Made by a program: the position numbers and the translations under genes
In this document: in pieces, positions 7,977 through 16,924 of the stretch
Position numbering within the stretch: the first letter of the stretch is position 1
How the letters are laid out: each line of letters starts with the position of its first letter
NCBI RefSeq assembly: GCF_000737765.1
Contig: NZ_JPRI01000012.1
Location: forward strand, 124,001 to 188,000
Direction of reading: 5' to 3'
Source: Chryseobacterium vrystaatense
GTDB taxonomy: Bacteria; Bacteroidota; Bacteroidia; Flavobacteriales; Weeksellaceae
Length of the DNA stretch: 64,000 nucleotides
Notes under the pieces: model-generated
Told to the model about the DNA's origin: nothing
Databases searched by the model: none
What the model saw: the letters and a program-made list of their open reading frames with translations, nothing else

Positions 7977-8315
7977 ATGGTACACACTGCATCATTTTTT
8001 GAAGAACTGCATTATGAAGACGGTCATAAACCTGCCATAAAAGTAATGATCAAAACGGATCTTGCCAAAGAAATAAGAATCCTATTCCGTAAAGGTCAGG
8101 AAATGAAAGAACATAAAGCTCCTTATCCTATCGTAGTACAAATACTGGAAGGAAGTATTGATTTCGGAACCGATGGACAGCGTTATGTATTAAACAAAGG
8201 AATGATGATCGTTCTGCCCGCCAATCAGGTTCATGACCTTATAGCCCTGGAAGAAAGCATGGTAAGACTGAGCCTGAATCTATTAGATCAAACATCAAGA
8301 GTGGAAAAAGTATAG
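7977..8315 (+). CDS. Small cupin-domain protein
   Basis: A 112-residue, single-domain cupin. The conserved beta-barrel core runs from about residue 45 to 95. An HKAPYPIVVQILEGSIDFG strand pair carries the first cupin motif, and VLNKGMMIVLPANQVHDL carries the second, including a Pro and a His. The N-terminus has no signal peptide, so it is probably cytoplasmic. Proteins of this type bind small molecules or metals, or act as stress and sensing proteins. The ligand cannot be inferred. It stands alone between the bglX terminator/repeat and the convergent DUF2652 gene. Confidence 0.75.
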   Translation: MVHTASFFEELHYEDGHKPAIKVMIKTDLAKEIRILFRKGQEMKEHKAPYPIVVQILEGSIDFGTDGQRYVLNKGMMIVLPANQVHDLIALEESMVRLSLNLLDQTSRVEKV

Positions 8316-8381
8316 CTCAAAAACCTACTGCCTGATAATATCAAATGATACTCTCAAAAAAATCCAATTATTTTCATCCAC

Positions 8382-8408
8382 AAAAAATGCCCGGATCTCA
8401 CCCGGGCA
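8382..8408 (-). terminator. Terminator of the DUF2652 gene
   Basis: TGCCCGG (8388-8394) pairs with CCGGGCA around a seven-base loop. On the minus strand the hairpin is followed by a run of six T, so it terminates transcription coming from 8447. Confidence 0.75.
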
Positions 8409-8446
8409 CCGCATAGCAAATTTACAAGGATTAAAAAATAGATATG

Positions 8447-9001
8447 CTAGTTGACATTCTCAAAATAATGGATCATCCCACCTTCAGGAAGATGGTATTT
8501 GTGTGTATTGATTTCTGATGCCTCATTTCCGCTGTTTTCTAAAAAAGAATTGCTGAAAAGTGCATACGACGGCTGTTCGGCAAATTCGTTTTTCAACATC
8601 TGATGTGCTTCTACCACCGTTTTACCGTAAAGTTTTTTGAAATTCCCAATTGTATACTGTGAAAATTTTCCATAGTGTACAATGAACTTCAGCGACATGT
8701 CTATAGACATACTCAGCTCCTTACTTAATTCTTTAATTTTTTGGTTAAATGCATTCCGCATGTTCCAAAGCATCCTTGAAATACGCTCATAAGAAGGATG
8801 ATTGTCGTACCTGTAAAATAAAATGGCATCGCCTTCGATCTCTGAGATTTCAAAATACTGATCATTCATATCGATCAGCGTAGATAGTAGTTGTCTTACA
8901 ATATATTCCCCTGTGTAAAGTTTAGTATTGAACACAAATTCTGTAAACCCGCTGAAATCAGGAATAAGAATGATACCCTCATGTATATTTGTATTCTTCA
9001 T
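8447..9001 (-). CDS. DUF2652, nucleotidyl cyclase-like protein
   Basis: A 184-residue cytoplasmic protein. LIPDFSGFTEF (12-22) resembles the FADISGFT start of class III adenylate/guanylate cyclase domains, and EIEGDAILFY (54-63) resembles their second metal-binding block. Both Asp residues (D15, D58) are kept. However, the segment YGKTVVEAHQML (125-136), which aligns with the WGDTVNxAxR block of true cyclases, lacks the Asn and Arg that stabilise the transition state. The protein is therefore probably a catalytically degenerate cyclase fold that binds nucleotide or a partner. It lies just downstream of the RND efflux operon on the same strand, separated by a terminator-like hairpin. The cyclase relationship is my own motif reading. 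Confidence 0.72.
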   Translation of the reverse strand: MKNTNIHEGIILIPDFSGFTEFVFNTKLYTGEYIVRQLLSTLIDMNDQYFEISEIEGDAILFYRYDNHPSYERISRMLWNMRNAFNQKIKELSKELSMSIDMSLKFIVHYGKFSQYTIGNFKKLYGKTVVEAHQMLKNEFAEQPSYALFSNSFLENSGNEASEINTHKYHLPEGGMIHYFENVN

Positions 9002-9016
9002 AATAATTGAGTTTAA

Positions 9017-9050
9017 AAACCTGCTTCATCACCATAGACGAAGCAGGTTT
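9017..9050 (-). terminator. Terminator of the RND efflux operon
   Basis: AAACCTGCTTC (9017-9027) pairs perfectly with GAAGCAGGTTT (9040-9050) around a 12-base loop. A run of T follows on the minus strand. It lies between the outer-membrane gene stop (9060) and the DUF2652 start (9001). Confidence 0.75.
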
Positions 9051-9059
9051 CATTTTACT

Positions 9060-10490
9060 TTATTGCCAGCCGCCACCCACAGTTCTATACAGAGAAGTGA
9101 TAGCATTTAACCTTTGTGCTTTCAGAGAAGCCAGATCCAGCTCCGCCTGAAGCTTATTGCTCTGAGCAATGATCACCTCAACATAAGTTGCTGAATTGTA
9201 TTTAAATAAGATATCAGCTTTCTTTACCGCTTCGCCGGATTTCACCGCCAGTCCTTCTGCGATTTTCTGCTGTTCTTCAAGCTTCTGGATTTGCACGAGT
9301 GCGTCAGAAACCTCTCCTACAGCTTTTAATACAGACTGTTTAAAGTTGATTTCTGCCTGATCTGCAAGGACCTTAGACTGCTCATATTGTGTCTTCAGCT
9401 GCTTTCCGTTAAGAATAGGCTGCGCAATCATTCCCGCTGCCATTCCGAAAAGTGAACCGGGAACACTGAACCAATGACTTGCCTGAAATGCATTCAATCC
9501 TCCCTGAGCAGTTATATTTAGGGAAGGATACATACTCACTTTTGCTACATGGATTGCTGCTGCACTTTTTCTGACTTCAAGTTCGGCACTTTTAATATCA
9601 GGTCTGTAGCTTAAGAGTTCGGAAGGAATTCCCGCTGCAATTCTGTCTGGCGACTGTACATTATTCAGGCTCGCACTTCTTTCAATCTTATCCGGCATCG
9701 AACCTGTAAGAAGACTTAATGCATTTTCCTGAATAGCAATAGAACTTTCAATGGCAGGAACTGTTTTCAGGATCTGATCTTTCACAATTTCCTGCTGCTG
9801 TACGGCAAGAGCAGTCGTTAAGCCCAGCTCATGTTGTTTGGCTAAAAACTTCAAAGTCGTATCCGAATACTCCAGATTGGATTTTGTGATCTGCAGTTGC
9901 GTATCCAGCATCAGTAAGTTGTAGTATCCCTGCACCACTGAAGCGACCAACTGAGTTTTCACAGCCTTTGCTGCTTCCTGAGTTTTAAGATATTCTGTCA
10001 GAGCCTGCTCTTTTCTGCCTTTAATCTTCCCCCATATATCAGCTTCCCATGAGATGTTGACCGATGTGGTATAATCTTCCGTATATTTTTTTCCCGTAAA
10101 CTGTCCTGCCATCATTCCATTCATACTGTTCTCCGAAGGACGGCTGATACTGGCGTTTCCTACCGTTGCGCTGATGGTGGGAACATTTCCCCACCTGCTC
10201 TGGTTATAAGCAAGGGAGGCATATTCTATCTGTTTTAATGCGACAAGAAAATCATTATTCTGTGCCATGGCTTTATCAATAAGACTGACCAAAACAGGAT
10301 CTTTAAAGAAATCTCTGTAGCTGGTCTTTGCCATATTTTCCTGAGCGTCTGCAACGATGCTGTCACTCCTGAAAGCTTGAGGCATTTTCACTTCAGGCTG
10401 TTCATATTTCTGAACTTTGCATGAAACGGCTGCTCCGGAGACCAATGCGATATATGCTATATTTTTAATTGAATTCATTTTAATAATCAT
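9060..10490 (-). CDS. Outer-membrane efflux lipoprotein, NodT/OprM type
   Basis: Outer-membrane channel of a tripartite RND pump, 476 residues. An N-terminal signal with the lipobox-like GAAVSC (Cys near residue 24) indicates a lipid anchor, as in OprM. Two TolC-type repeats follow, rich in long alpha-helical segments. The typical RPDIKSAELEVRKSAAAIHVAKVSMYP-like region lies around residues 290-315. The C-terminus carries the family's QAELDLASLKAQRLNAITSLYRTVGGGW-type ending. It is the last gene of the operon, five bases after the permease stop. An in-frame ATG at 10478 (MNSIKN) is an alternative start giving the same lipobox. Confidence 0.9.
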   Translation of the reverse strand: MIIKMNSIKNIAYIALVSGAAVSCKVQKYEQPEVKMPQAFRSDSIVADAQENMAKTSYRDFFKDPVLVSLIDKAMAQNNDFLVALKQIEYASLAYNQSRWGNVPTISATVGNASISRPSENSMNGMMAGQFTGKKYTEDYTTSVNISWEADIWGKIKGRKEQALTEYLKTQEAAKAVKTQLVASVVQGYYNLLMLDTQLQITKSNLEYSDTTLKFLAKQHELGLTTALAVQQQEIVKDQILKTVPAIESSIAIQENALSLLTGSMPDKIERSASLNNVQSPDRIAAGIPSELLSYRPDIKSAELEVRKSAAAIHVAKVSMYPSLNITAQGGLNAFQASHWFSVPGSLFGMAAGMIAQPILNGKQLKTQYEQSKVLADQAEINFKQSVLKAVGEVSDALVQIQKLEEQQKIAEGLAVKSGEAVKKADILFKYNSATYVEVIIAQSNKLQAELDLASLKAQRLNAITSLYRTVGGGWQ

Positions 10491-10495
10491 TTGGA

Positions 10496-13400
10496 TTAAT
10501 ATTCCCAGTCGGCTTCCGTTATTACTTTTCCGTTCATTCTTTCATGCAAGGCCTGGAAGACCACAAAAAGTACAGGAACTACGAAAATTCCTAAAACAGT
10601 TCCGAAGATCATCCCTGAAACAGCGGCATATCCGATCGAATGGTTTCCTAAAGCGGAAGGTCCTACCACAAAAAGCAACGGAAGCAGTCCTGCAATAAAT
10701 GCTAATGAGGTCATCAGAATCGGACGCAGACGGGCTTTGGCCCCTTCCACAGCAGAAGCGATAAGACTTTTTCCTGCTCTTCTACGCTGAATGGCAAATT
10801 CTACAATCAGAATTCCGTTCTTCGCCAAGAGACCAATCAGCATGACCAGAGCAATCTGAACATAAATATTATTGGAAAGATCAGCCATTGTAATTCCTAC
10901 AAATACACCTGATAAACCGACAGGAATTGCGATCAGTACAGCAAATGGAAGCACATAACTTTCATACTGTGCCGACAGAAGGAAGAATACAAAGACGATA
11001 CACAATCCGAAAATCATTACTGACTGTGAACCTGCCGTTACTTCTTCACGGCTCATTCCTTTATAATCATAAGTATATCCCGGAGGAAGTACCTGCTTGC
11101 TCACTTCATCAATGGCAGCCATCGCCTGTCCCGTACTGAATCCCGGAGCCGGCATTACCGTTAAGTTGGAAGAGTTGAACAGGTTGAAACGGTCTACCAC
11201 TTCCGCCCCTGTTACCTGTTTCAGACTTACCAGGGTATTGATAGGAACCATTTCGCCTGAATTATTTTTAACGAAAATCCCGTTCAGTGATTCTTTATCT
11301 TCTCTCATTTCCGGCGTAGACTGAACCAGTACTCTGTAATATTTCCCGAACCTGTTGAAATCCGAAGACTGAATACTTCCGTAATAGCCCTGCATTACTC
11401 CCAGGACATCAGAAACAGCAACTCCAAGCTGTGCTGCTTTTACTTCATCTACAAGAACTTCAAACTGCGGATAAGTCACATCAAAGGTTGTAAACGCCAC
11501 CGCTACTTCCGGTCTTTGCATCAATGCACCCATCATTCCGTAAGAGATGTTTCCTAAGTTTTGAAGGTCACCGTTGGTACGGTCCTGAAGCACAAGCTCC
11601 ATACCGCTGGTATTTCCGAAACCATCTACTGTAGGGGTATTGATCACAAGGAAATTCGCTCTTTTATCCTGGGAAAGTGTTCCCTGAACCTGTCCGATAA
11701 TGTCATTGATATTACTTGATTTCCCTCTTTCTTCCGTCTTTTTAAGTTTAACGAAAATAGAAGCTGCAGAAGATGACATCGATCCACTGAAAAGGTTCAG
11801 TCCGTCCACCGAAATCACTTTTTCCACGGCCGGGTTTTTCATCAGAAGATCTTCAGTATCAGAAACTACTTTGGTAGTTCTGTCTTTGGATGCTCCCGGA
11901 GCAAGATTGGCTGTTACGATAATAAAACTCTGGTCTTCATCCGGAATAAATCCTTTTGGAGTGGTCATAGACATCCAGACAAACAATCCTCCGAAAGCCA
12001 CAATGATGATCCCCGCAACCCATTTTCTTTTTAATAAAAACAGGATCGCTTTTCCATAACGGAAGGTCAGTTTATTAAAACTTGCATTGAAACCTGCAAA
12101 GAAACGGTCTTTGAAATTCATTTTCTCATGGGTACCCGGATGATGCTGTTTTAGAAATATAGCACACAATGCCGGGCTTAATGTCAATGCATTTATTGCT
12201 GAAATTACAATTGCAATCGCTAAGGTCAGCGCAAACTGCTGGTAAAATAATCCTGTAGAACCGCTCATAAATGCTACGGGAACGAATACCGCAGACATGA
12301 TTAATGTAATGGAAACAATTGCACCTGTGATCTCACTCATCGCCGACATGGTTGCAGCCCTTGGATTGAGCTTTTTATGTTCCATTTTAGCATGGACTGC
12401 TTCCACGACGACAATGGCGTCATCCACCACAATACCAATGGCCAGTACCAGGGCAAACAACGTCAGGATATTAATAGAAAACCCAAATAAATTCATAAAG
12501 AAGAACGTTCCCACAATAGATACCGGAACGGCAATAGCCGGAATGAGGGTAGAACGGAAATCCTGCAGGAAGATGTATACCACGATAAATACCAGAATAA
12601 ATGCTTCAATCAGTGTATGGATTACCTGATCAATTGACTGATCCAGCGCTTCCTTTGTAGCATAAGGAATTTCATAAGCCATTCCTTCCGGAAAGGATTT
12701 CTCCAGTTCTTTCATTCTTTCCTGAAGGGCAATCTGTACCTCATTGGCATTGGATCCTGCCATCTGGAAGATCGCCATCGTTACCGAAGGTTTCTTATTA
12801 AAATTGGAAGAAACCGTATAGCTGTACGCGCCAAATTCTACCTTAGCAACATCTTTTAGTTTTAATACAGAACCATCGCTCAGTGCTTTGATCGTAATAT
12901 TTTCGTACTGCTCGGGCTCTGTGAATTTTCCTTTATAACGAAGCACATATTCCATAGCTTCCTTACTTCTTTCCCCGAATCTTCCCGGTGCGGCCTCAAG
13001 GTTCTGCGTCTGGATTGCGCGTGAAACATCAGACGGAGTAAGGTTGTATGATGTCAGTTTATTAGGATCAAGCCATACTCTCATCGAATAATCCTTGTTT
13101 CCGTAAACCATGGCATCTCCTACCCCTTTTACCCTTTTCAGATCAGGAACGATGTTGATTTTGGCATAGTTTTCCAGAAACAGATCGTCCATAGTACCAT
13201 CCTTACTGGTCAGTGAAACCATCGCAATCATACTGTTCTGTCTCTTCACTGTTGTAATTCCGGCCTGAATAACTTCAGCAGGAAGCTGGTTCGTCACCTG
13301 GGCTACCCTGTTCTGAACGTTGATGGCAGCCTGATCCGGATCTGTCCCCAGTTTAAAGATTACGGTAATACTCAAAGTACCGTCATTACTCGCTGTAGAA

Positions 13401-13636
13401 GTAATATAATCCATATTCTCCACCCCATTGATGGCATTCTCCAAAGGCGGAGCTACGGATCTTGCAATCGTTTCAGCGTTTGCTCCCGGATACGCCGCAG
13501 TCACCATTACGGTAGGTGGGGCAATATCAGGAAATTTTGTGATCGGCAGGCTGACCATACCGACGATCCCCAGAATAACAAGCAACACGGAGATTACCGT
13601 TGCGAGTACGGGTCTTTTTATAATTGTCTTTAACAT
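10496..13636 (-). CDS. RND efflux pump permease, AcrB/MexB (HAE-1) type
   Basis: Inner-membrane proton-driven drug exporter of 1046 residues, full length for the family. The start MLKTIIKRPVLATVISVLLV is the canonical first helix. Transmembrane helix 4 contains the proton-relay double Asp in GIVVDDAIVVVEAVHA (near residues 403-415), and a Lys in helix 10 is visible in GLLAKNGILIVEFA. Porter-domain repeats and the tandem duplication of six-helix halves are evident. The AcrB-like sequence points to hydrophobic drugs and not metals. It sits between the membrane-fusion gene (9-base gap) and the outer-membrane gene, so the pump is complete. Confidence 0.93.
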   Translation of the reverse strand: MLKTIIKRPVLATVISVLLVILGIVGMVSLPITKFPDIAPPTVMVTAAYPGANAETIARSVAPPLENAINGVENMDYITSTASNDGTLSITVIFKLGTDPDQAAINVQNRVAQVTNQLPAEVIQAGITTVKRQNSMIAMVSLTSKDGTMDDLFLENYAKINIVPDLKRVKGVGDAMVYGNKDYSMRVWLDPNKLTSYNLTPSDVSRAIQTQNLEAAPGRFGERSKEAMEYVLRYKGKFTEPEQYENITIKALSDGSVLKLKDVAKVEFGAYSYTVSSNFNKKPSVTMAIFQMAGSNANEVQIALQERMKELEKSFPEGMAYEIPYATKEALDQSIDQVIHTLIEAFILVFIVVYIFLQDFRSTLIPAIAVPVSIVGTFFFMNLFGFSINILTLFALVLAIGIVVDDAIVVVEAVHAKMEHKKLNPRAATMSAMSEITGAIVSITLIMSAVFVPVAFMSGSTGLFYQQFALTLAIAIVISAINALTLSPALCAIFLKQHHPGTHEKMNFKDRFFAGFNASFNKLTFRYGKAILFLLKRKWVAGIIIVAFGGLFVWMSMTTPKGFIPDEDQSFIIVTANLAPGASKDRTTKVVSDTEDLLMKNPAVEKVISVDGLNLFSGSMSSSAASIFVKLKKTEERGKSSNINDIIGQVQGTLSQDKRANFLVINTPTVDGFGNTSGMELVLQDRTNGDLQNLGNISYGMMGALMQRPEVAVAFTTFDVTYPQFEVLVDEVKAAQLGVAVSDVLGVMQGYYGSIQSSDFNRFGKYYRVLVQSTPEMREDKESLNGIFVKNNSGEMVPINTLVSLKQVTGAEVVDRFNLFNSSNLTVMPAPGFSTGQAMAAIDEVSKQVLPPGYTYDYKGMSREEVTAGSQSVMIFGLCIVFVFFLLSAQYESYVLPFAVLIAIPVGLSGVFVGITMADLSNNIYVQIALVMLIGLLAKNGILIVEFAIQRRRAGKSLIASAVEGAKARLRPILMTSLAFIAGLLPLLFVVGPSALGNHSIGYAAVSGMIFGTVLGIFVVPVLFVVFQALHERMNGKVITEADWEY

Positions 13637-13645
13637 GATTTTTTC

Positions 13646-14791
13646 TTACGATTTTTTCGTTTGGGCATTTTTCTTCTGAGCGACAACGGGTGTTCCCGGC
13701 TGCAGTCTGTCGAAACCGGTGACAATATATTCGTCACCTGCTTTAAGCCCTTTTGATACTATAAAATTGTCACCTGCTTTTCCGGTTACCTCAACGGGAA
13801 TCATAGCTGCCTTACCTCCTTTGATAGAAAATACAAAGATCTTATCCTGAATGGTTCTTGTGGAAGCGATTGGAAGCAAAACCACATTGCTGTAGAATTG
13901 ATCCATTACAATTTTCCCTGTATTTCCGCTTCTTAAAAGATTATCCGGATTGTTGAATTTCGCTCTTAACGTGATGGAACCAGTGGTTTTATTGAACTGT
14001 CCTTCTACCGCATCTATCTTTCCGGTTTGAGCATATTTTTCGCCTCCTGAAAGTAATAAAGAAACCGCTGGAGTGTTTTTAATAATCTGATCGATATTAC
14101 TTCCCGTTTGCTGTTTCTGGAAATTATTAAAGTCATTTTCACTCATGCTGAAATAGGTATACACCTCATGAATATCAGACAAAAGAGTAATCGGATCCTG
14201 GTTCGAAGGCGTCATTAAACTTCCCAGACGGTAGTTGAACCTTCCGATAAACCCGCTCACCGGAGCTTTGATGGTAGAAAAATTCAGATTGATTTTCGCT
14301 GATTCGATGGTAGACATCGACTGGCTTACAGCACCTCTTGCTGCATTATAAGCTGCTTCTGCTTCTTTCACCTGAATATCAGAAACCATCTTGTTTCTCA
14401 GTAATTCCTTTTTCCGGTCAAGATCGATTTTAGACGTCGAGAGGTTTGCCTGCGCAGTGATCAAAGCGGCCTGTGCACTTTTCATCTGCTCACGGAAGAT
14501 CTGATCTTCTATTTTGAACAAGGGCTGTCCTGCTCTTACATAATCTCCTTCATCCACAAAGATTTTACTTAGATATCCTGTAACCTGCGGTCTGATCTCT
14601 ACATTGGAGATTCCTTCAACTGATGCTGCATATTCTCTGGAAACAGAAGCGTCTCCCTGCTTTACCTTCTCTACCGGAAGTTCAGGAGCCTGCTGTTGAA
14701 AAGCCTGGTTTTGATTGTTTTTCCTGCATCCCGCCAAAACAATGAGCGAGAGGAAAAGTATAGTTGATTTTTGAATAAAAAATCTCTGCAT
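13646..14791 (-). CDS. RND efflux periplasmic adaptor (membrane fusion) lipoprotein
   Basis: Adaptor linking the permease to the outer-membrane channel, about 381 residues. The signal peptide ends in lipobox LAGC. The lipoyl-like half-motifs are seen in RPQVTGYLSKIFVDEGDYVR (near 70) and APVSGFIGRFNYRLG (near 190), separated by an alpha-helical hairpin (residues 95-165). Beta-barrel and membrane-proximal domains follow. The ATG at 14791 (MQRFFIQK) is preferred over the in-frame ATG at 14821, because the latter would place ten extra charged residues before a normal signal peptide. It is the first gene of the operon. Confidence 0.9.
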   Translation of the reverse strand: MQRFFIQKSTILFLSLIVLAGCRKNNQNQAFQQQAPELPVEKVKQGDASVSREYAASVEGISNVEIRPQVTGYLSKIFVDEGDYVRAGQPLFKIEDQIFREQMKSAQAALITAQANLSTSKIDLDRKKELLRNKMVSDIQVKEAEAAYNAARGAVSQSMSTIESAKINLNFSTIKAPVSGFIGRFNYRLGSLMTPSNQDPITLLSDIHEVYTYFSMSENDFNNFQKQQTGSNIDQIIKNTPAVSLLLSGGEKYAQTGKIDAVEGQFNKTTGSITLRAKFNNPDNLLRSGNTGKIVMDQFYSNVVLLPIASTRTIQDKIFVFSIKGGKAAMIPVEVTGKAGDNFIVSKGLKAGDEYIVTGFDRLQPGTPVVAQKKNAQTKKS

Positions 14792-15030
14792 AACAATATT
14801 CCTTTTAAATTTACGGGGCAAAATTCGCCCTAAAAAAATTCAATCGAAATACTCAAAAAACCCCTTGTTTTGTCAAAAAGACTCCTGATTTCAAAAAACA
14901 TGAGAAATATCATTTAATCCCTTTAATAGAATACATAAATAACATAATTCCATTTTTTGTATCAAAAAATAACGAAAATTTAGCAAAAAGACATCAATCC
15001 AAAAATCTTAAATCCACAAATAACTGATTA

Positions 15031-15954
15031 TCAATACAAATCATCTTTTTTGTATTCCAACGGCGACTTACCGACATGTTTTTTAAAGAATTTACTGAAA
15101 GACGCCTGATCAGAGAATTTCAACTGCACGGCCACATCATTAACATTGAGATTTGGATTTCTGAGAAGGAGTCTTGCTTCCACTGCCAATACCTGGTGAA
15201 TAATATCTCTGGGAGCTTTGAACATGGTTTTATTGATTACTTTGGTCAGATATTTACGGCTGATGCATAGTTTATCTGCGTAAAACTGTACATTATGTTC
15301 ATCTTTGAAGTGTTCCCTTACCAAAATAAAGAAGCTGGTGGTCAGTTCATCTTCACGGTGGGTAACCTGGTGAGGTTTTTCAATTTTTTTGAAGTAGTTG
15401 TCGATTTCATAAATCACCAGCGAAAAGTGATGCCAGATCATTTCATTGAAATAATAATTGTCTTTTTCAACATTGTTGAGTGCCTTCAGTTCATCAAGAT
15501 GAAAATCCAGCCTTCTGTAAAGGTCAGGTTCATTCCTGATAATATGAGTGGGGTCTGACGAAAGGCTTTTCAGTACGTTATTGGATTTATAATTAAATCC
15601 TGCATCAGAAATAAAGTCTAAAGAAAAAAAGATATACTTAGCTTTATAATCATCTGAAATTTTATCTACCCAGAATACTTCAGAATAAGGACAGAAAATA
15701 ATATCCCCTTTTGCTACATCATAACTCTTATCATCGAGCCTGAAACGGATATTGCCTTCCTGCACCATAAAAATACAGAAATAGTCTGACCGGTAAGGCG
15801 TATTGAGCTTTATTGCATAATTAGCCTTGTCGATCTCCATAATGACAAATTCTTTCACCCTAAGATCAAATTCCACTTCCCTGAGAAGCTCTTCAAAAGT
15901 AAATACGGATACAAATTCTTCGGGAACGGCTGTAAACTTTTTGATCATGAACAA
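15031..15954 (-). CDS. AraC-family transcriptional regulator
   Basis: Regulator of 307 residues. The N-terminal cupin-like sensing region (about 25-165) contains FCIFMVQEGNIRFRLDDKSY. The C-terminal double helix-turn-helix (about 205-305) contains FYADKLCISRKYLTKVINK and the family signature VAVQLKFSDQASFSKFFKKH followed by GKSPLEYKK. It reads toward the RND operon, 209 bases upstream of the adaptor gene and on the same strand. That makes it a candidate activator of the pump, since no TetR-type repressor is present. The regulatory link is inference. Confidence 0.85.
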   Translation of the reverse strand: MFMIKKFTAVPEEFVSVFTFEELLREVEFDLRVKEFVIMEIDKANYAIKLNTPYRSDYFCIFMVQEGNIRFRLDDKSYDVAKGDIIFCPYSEVFWVDKISDDYKAKYIFFSLDFISDAGFNYKSNNVLKSLSSDPTHIIRNEPDLYRRLDFHLDELKALNNVEKDNYYFNEMIWHHFSLVIYEIDNYFKKIEKPHQVTHREDELTTSFFILVREHFKDEHNVQFYADKLCISRKYLTKVINKTMFKAPRDIIHQVLAVEARLLLRNPNLNVNDVAVQLKFSDQASFSKFFKKHVGKSPLEYKKDDLY

Positions 15955-16038
15955 TGAATTAGCATACGAAATTAGGATATTTGAGTGAAAGGGACAAAAA
16001 TCAAAAAGATTAAGCAGATAGAGAAAACTGCTGAATTT

Positions 16039-16785
16039 TTACAATTCAATAATCAGTTCTTTTTCATAGCCATTATATTTCTCATCAATATAGCCATGCG
16101 GGTTGCAGATCAACTGGGTTTTCCCGATATTGTATCTGCATGGCGTATGGATATGCCCATGAATCCAGTACAGCGGCTGATGTTCTGTGATGAAATCTTC
16201 CAGATTGGAGGCATAAGCAGCGGTCAAAGGATCTTCTTTATATTTTTCCGGGACAGACTTTATACTGGGTGCATGGTGGGTAACTACAATATTTTTTAAA
16301 CCTGAAGAATTTTCCAGACTTTCTTTTAACCAAAGCTTGGAAAACTGATGAATTTTAAAGGTATCAATAGTACGCATTTTTGAATAGGAAGGATCTCTTC
16401 TGATCTTTTTATAATCATTCATTTTAGGCTGACAGATCATTCCGTACTGTAATGGATTTCCGAAAACAGAGAAGTCGGTCCAAAGCGTTGCTCCGTGAAA
16501 GCGGATACCGTCAATATCGACAGCTTCGTTTTCAAGAACAAAGACATTAGACCCTTCGGATGCCTGCTTGATTTTATTTAATGTTTTAGGATAGGACCCT
16601 TTGTAATATTCATGGTTTCCCAGAACATATACGACAGGTTTATTTCTGATTTCCGACTTGATCCACTCAATTCCTTTTGTTCCAAGATTGACATCTCCGG
16701 CCAACACGACAACGTCTGCATGGTCAAAACATAAATCAGTCGATCCGAATTCCCTGTGAAGATCACTGATGATCTGTATTTTCAT
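16039..16785 (-). CDS. Metallophosphoesterase
   Basis: Calcineurin-like phosphoesterase of about 248 residues, cytoplasmic. All five metal-site blocks are visible in order: SDLHRE (D-x-H), VLAGDVN (GD), LGNHEYYKG (GNHE), VVTHHAP (H) and HGHIHTPCRYNIG (GHxH). The substrate is not predictable; such enzymes cleave phosphodiesters or phosphomonoesters. The ATG at 16785 (MKIQIISDLH) is chosen because the first catalytic block must begin near the N-terminus. The longer frame upstream runs through a terminator and a repeat remnant and starts with TTG. Confidence 0.88.
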   Translation of the reverse strand: MKIQIISDLHREFGSTDLCFDHADVVVLAGDVNLGTKGIEWIKSEIRNKPVVYVLGNHEYYKGSYPKTLNKIKQASEGSNVFVLENEAVDIDGIRFHGATLWTDFSVFGNPLQYGMICQPKMNDYKKIRRDPSYSKMRTIDTFKIHQFSKLWLKESLENSSGLKNIVVTHHAPSIKSVPEKYKEDPLTAAYASNLEDFITEHQPLYWIHGHIHTPCRYNIGKTQLICNPHGYIDEKYNGYEKELIIEL

Positions 16786-16796
16786 TTTGCTAAAAT

Positions 16797-16830
16797 AAAA
16801 AGAACCGGCAAAATAATGCCGATCCTTTTT
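16797..16830 (-). terminator. Terminator of the MFS gene
   Basis: AAAAAG ... CCGGC on the left pairs with GCCG ... CCTTTTT on the right, with two mismatches in a 13-base stem. On the minus strand it ends in a T-run and lies 95 bases after the MFS stop. Confidence 0.5.
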
Positions 16831-16854
16831 CATATAGTTGGTATATTTTAATTT

Positions 16855-16884
16855 ATCTATTCTTTTGCCTTGAAACAAAATGAA
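16855..16884. repeat. Remnant of the CTTGAA intergenic repeat
   Basis: The stretch around ATTCTTTTGCCTTGAAACAA matches the left end of the element near 7670 at nearly every base, then diverges after about 25 bases. It looks like a fragment of the same family. Confidence 0.4.
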
Positions 16885-16924
16885 TAATAATTTATTTGCT
16901 TTGAAATTGTGAGTTTATATTTGT

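Noticed and set aside
11700..12629. Antisense open frames over the RND permease gene
   Set aside because: They are opposite-strand shadows of a strongly conserved coding region with skewed composition.
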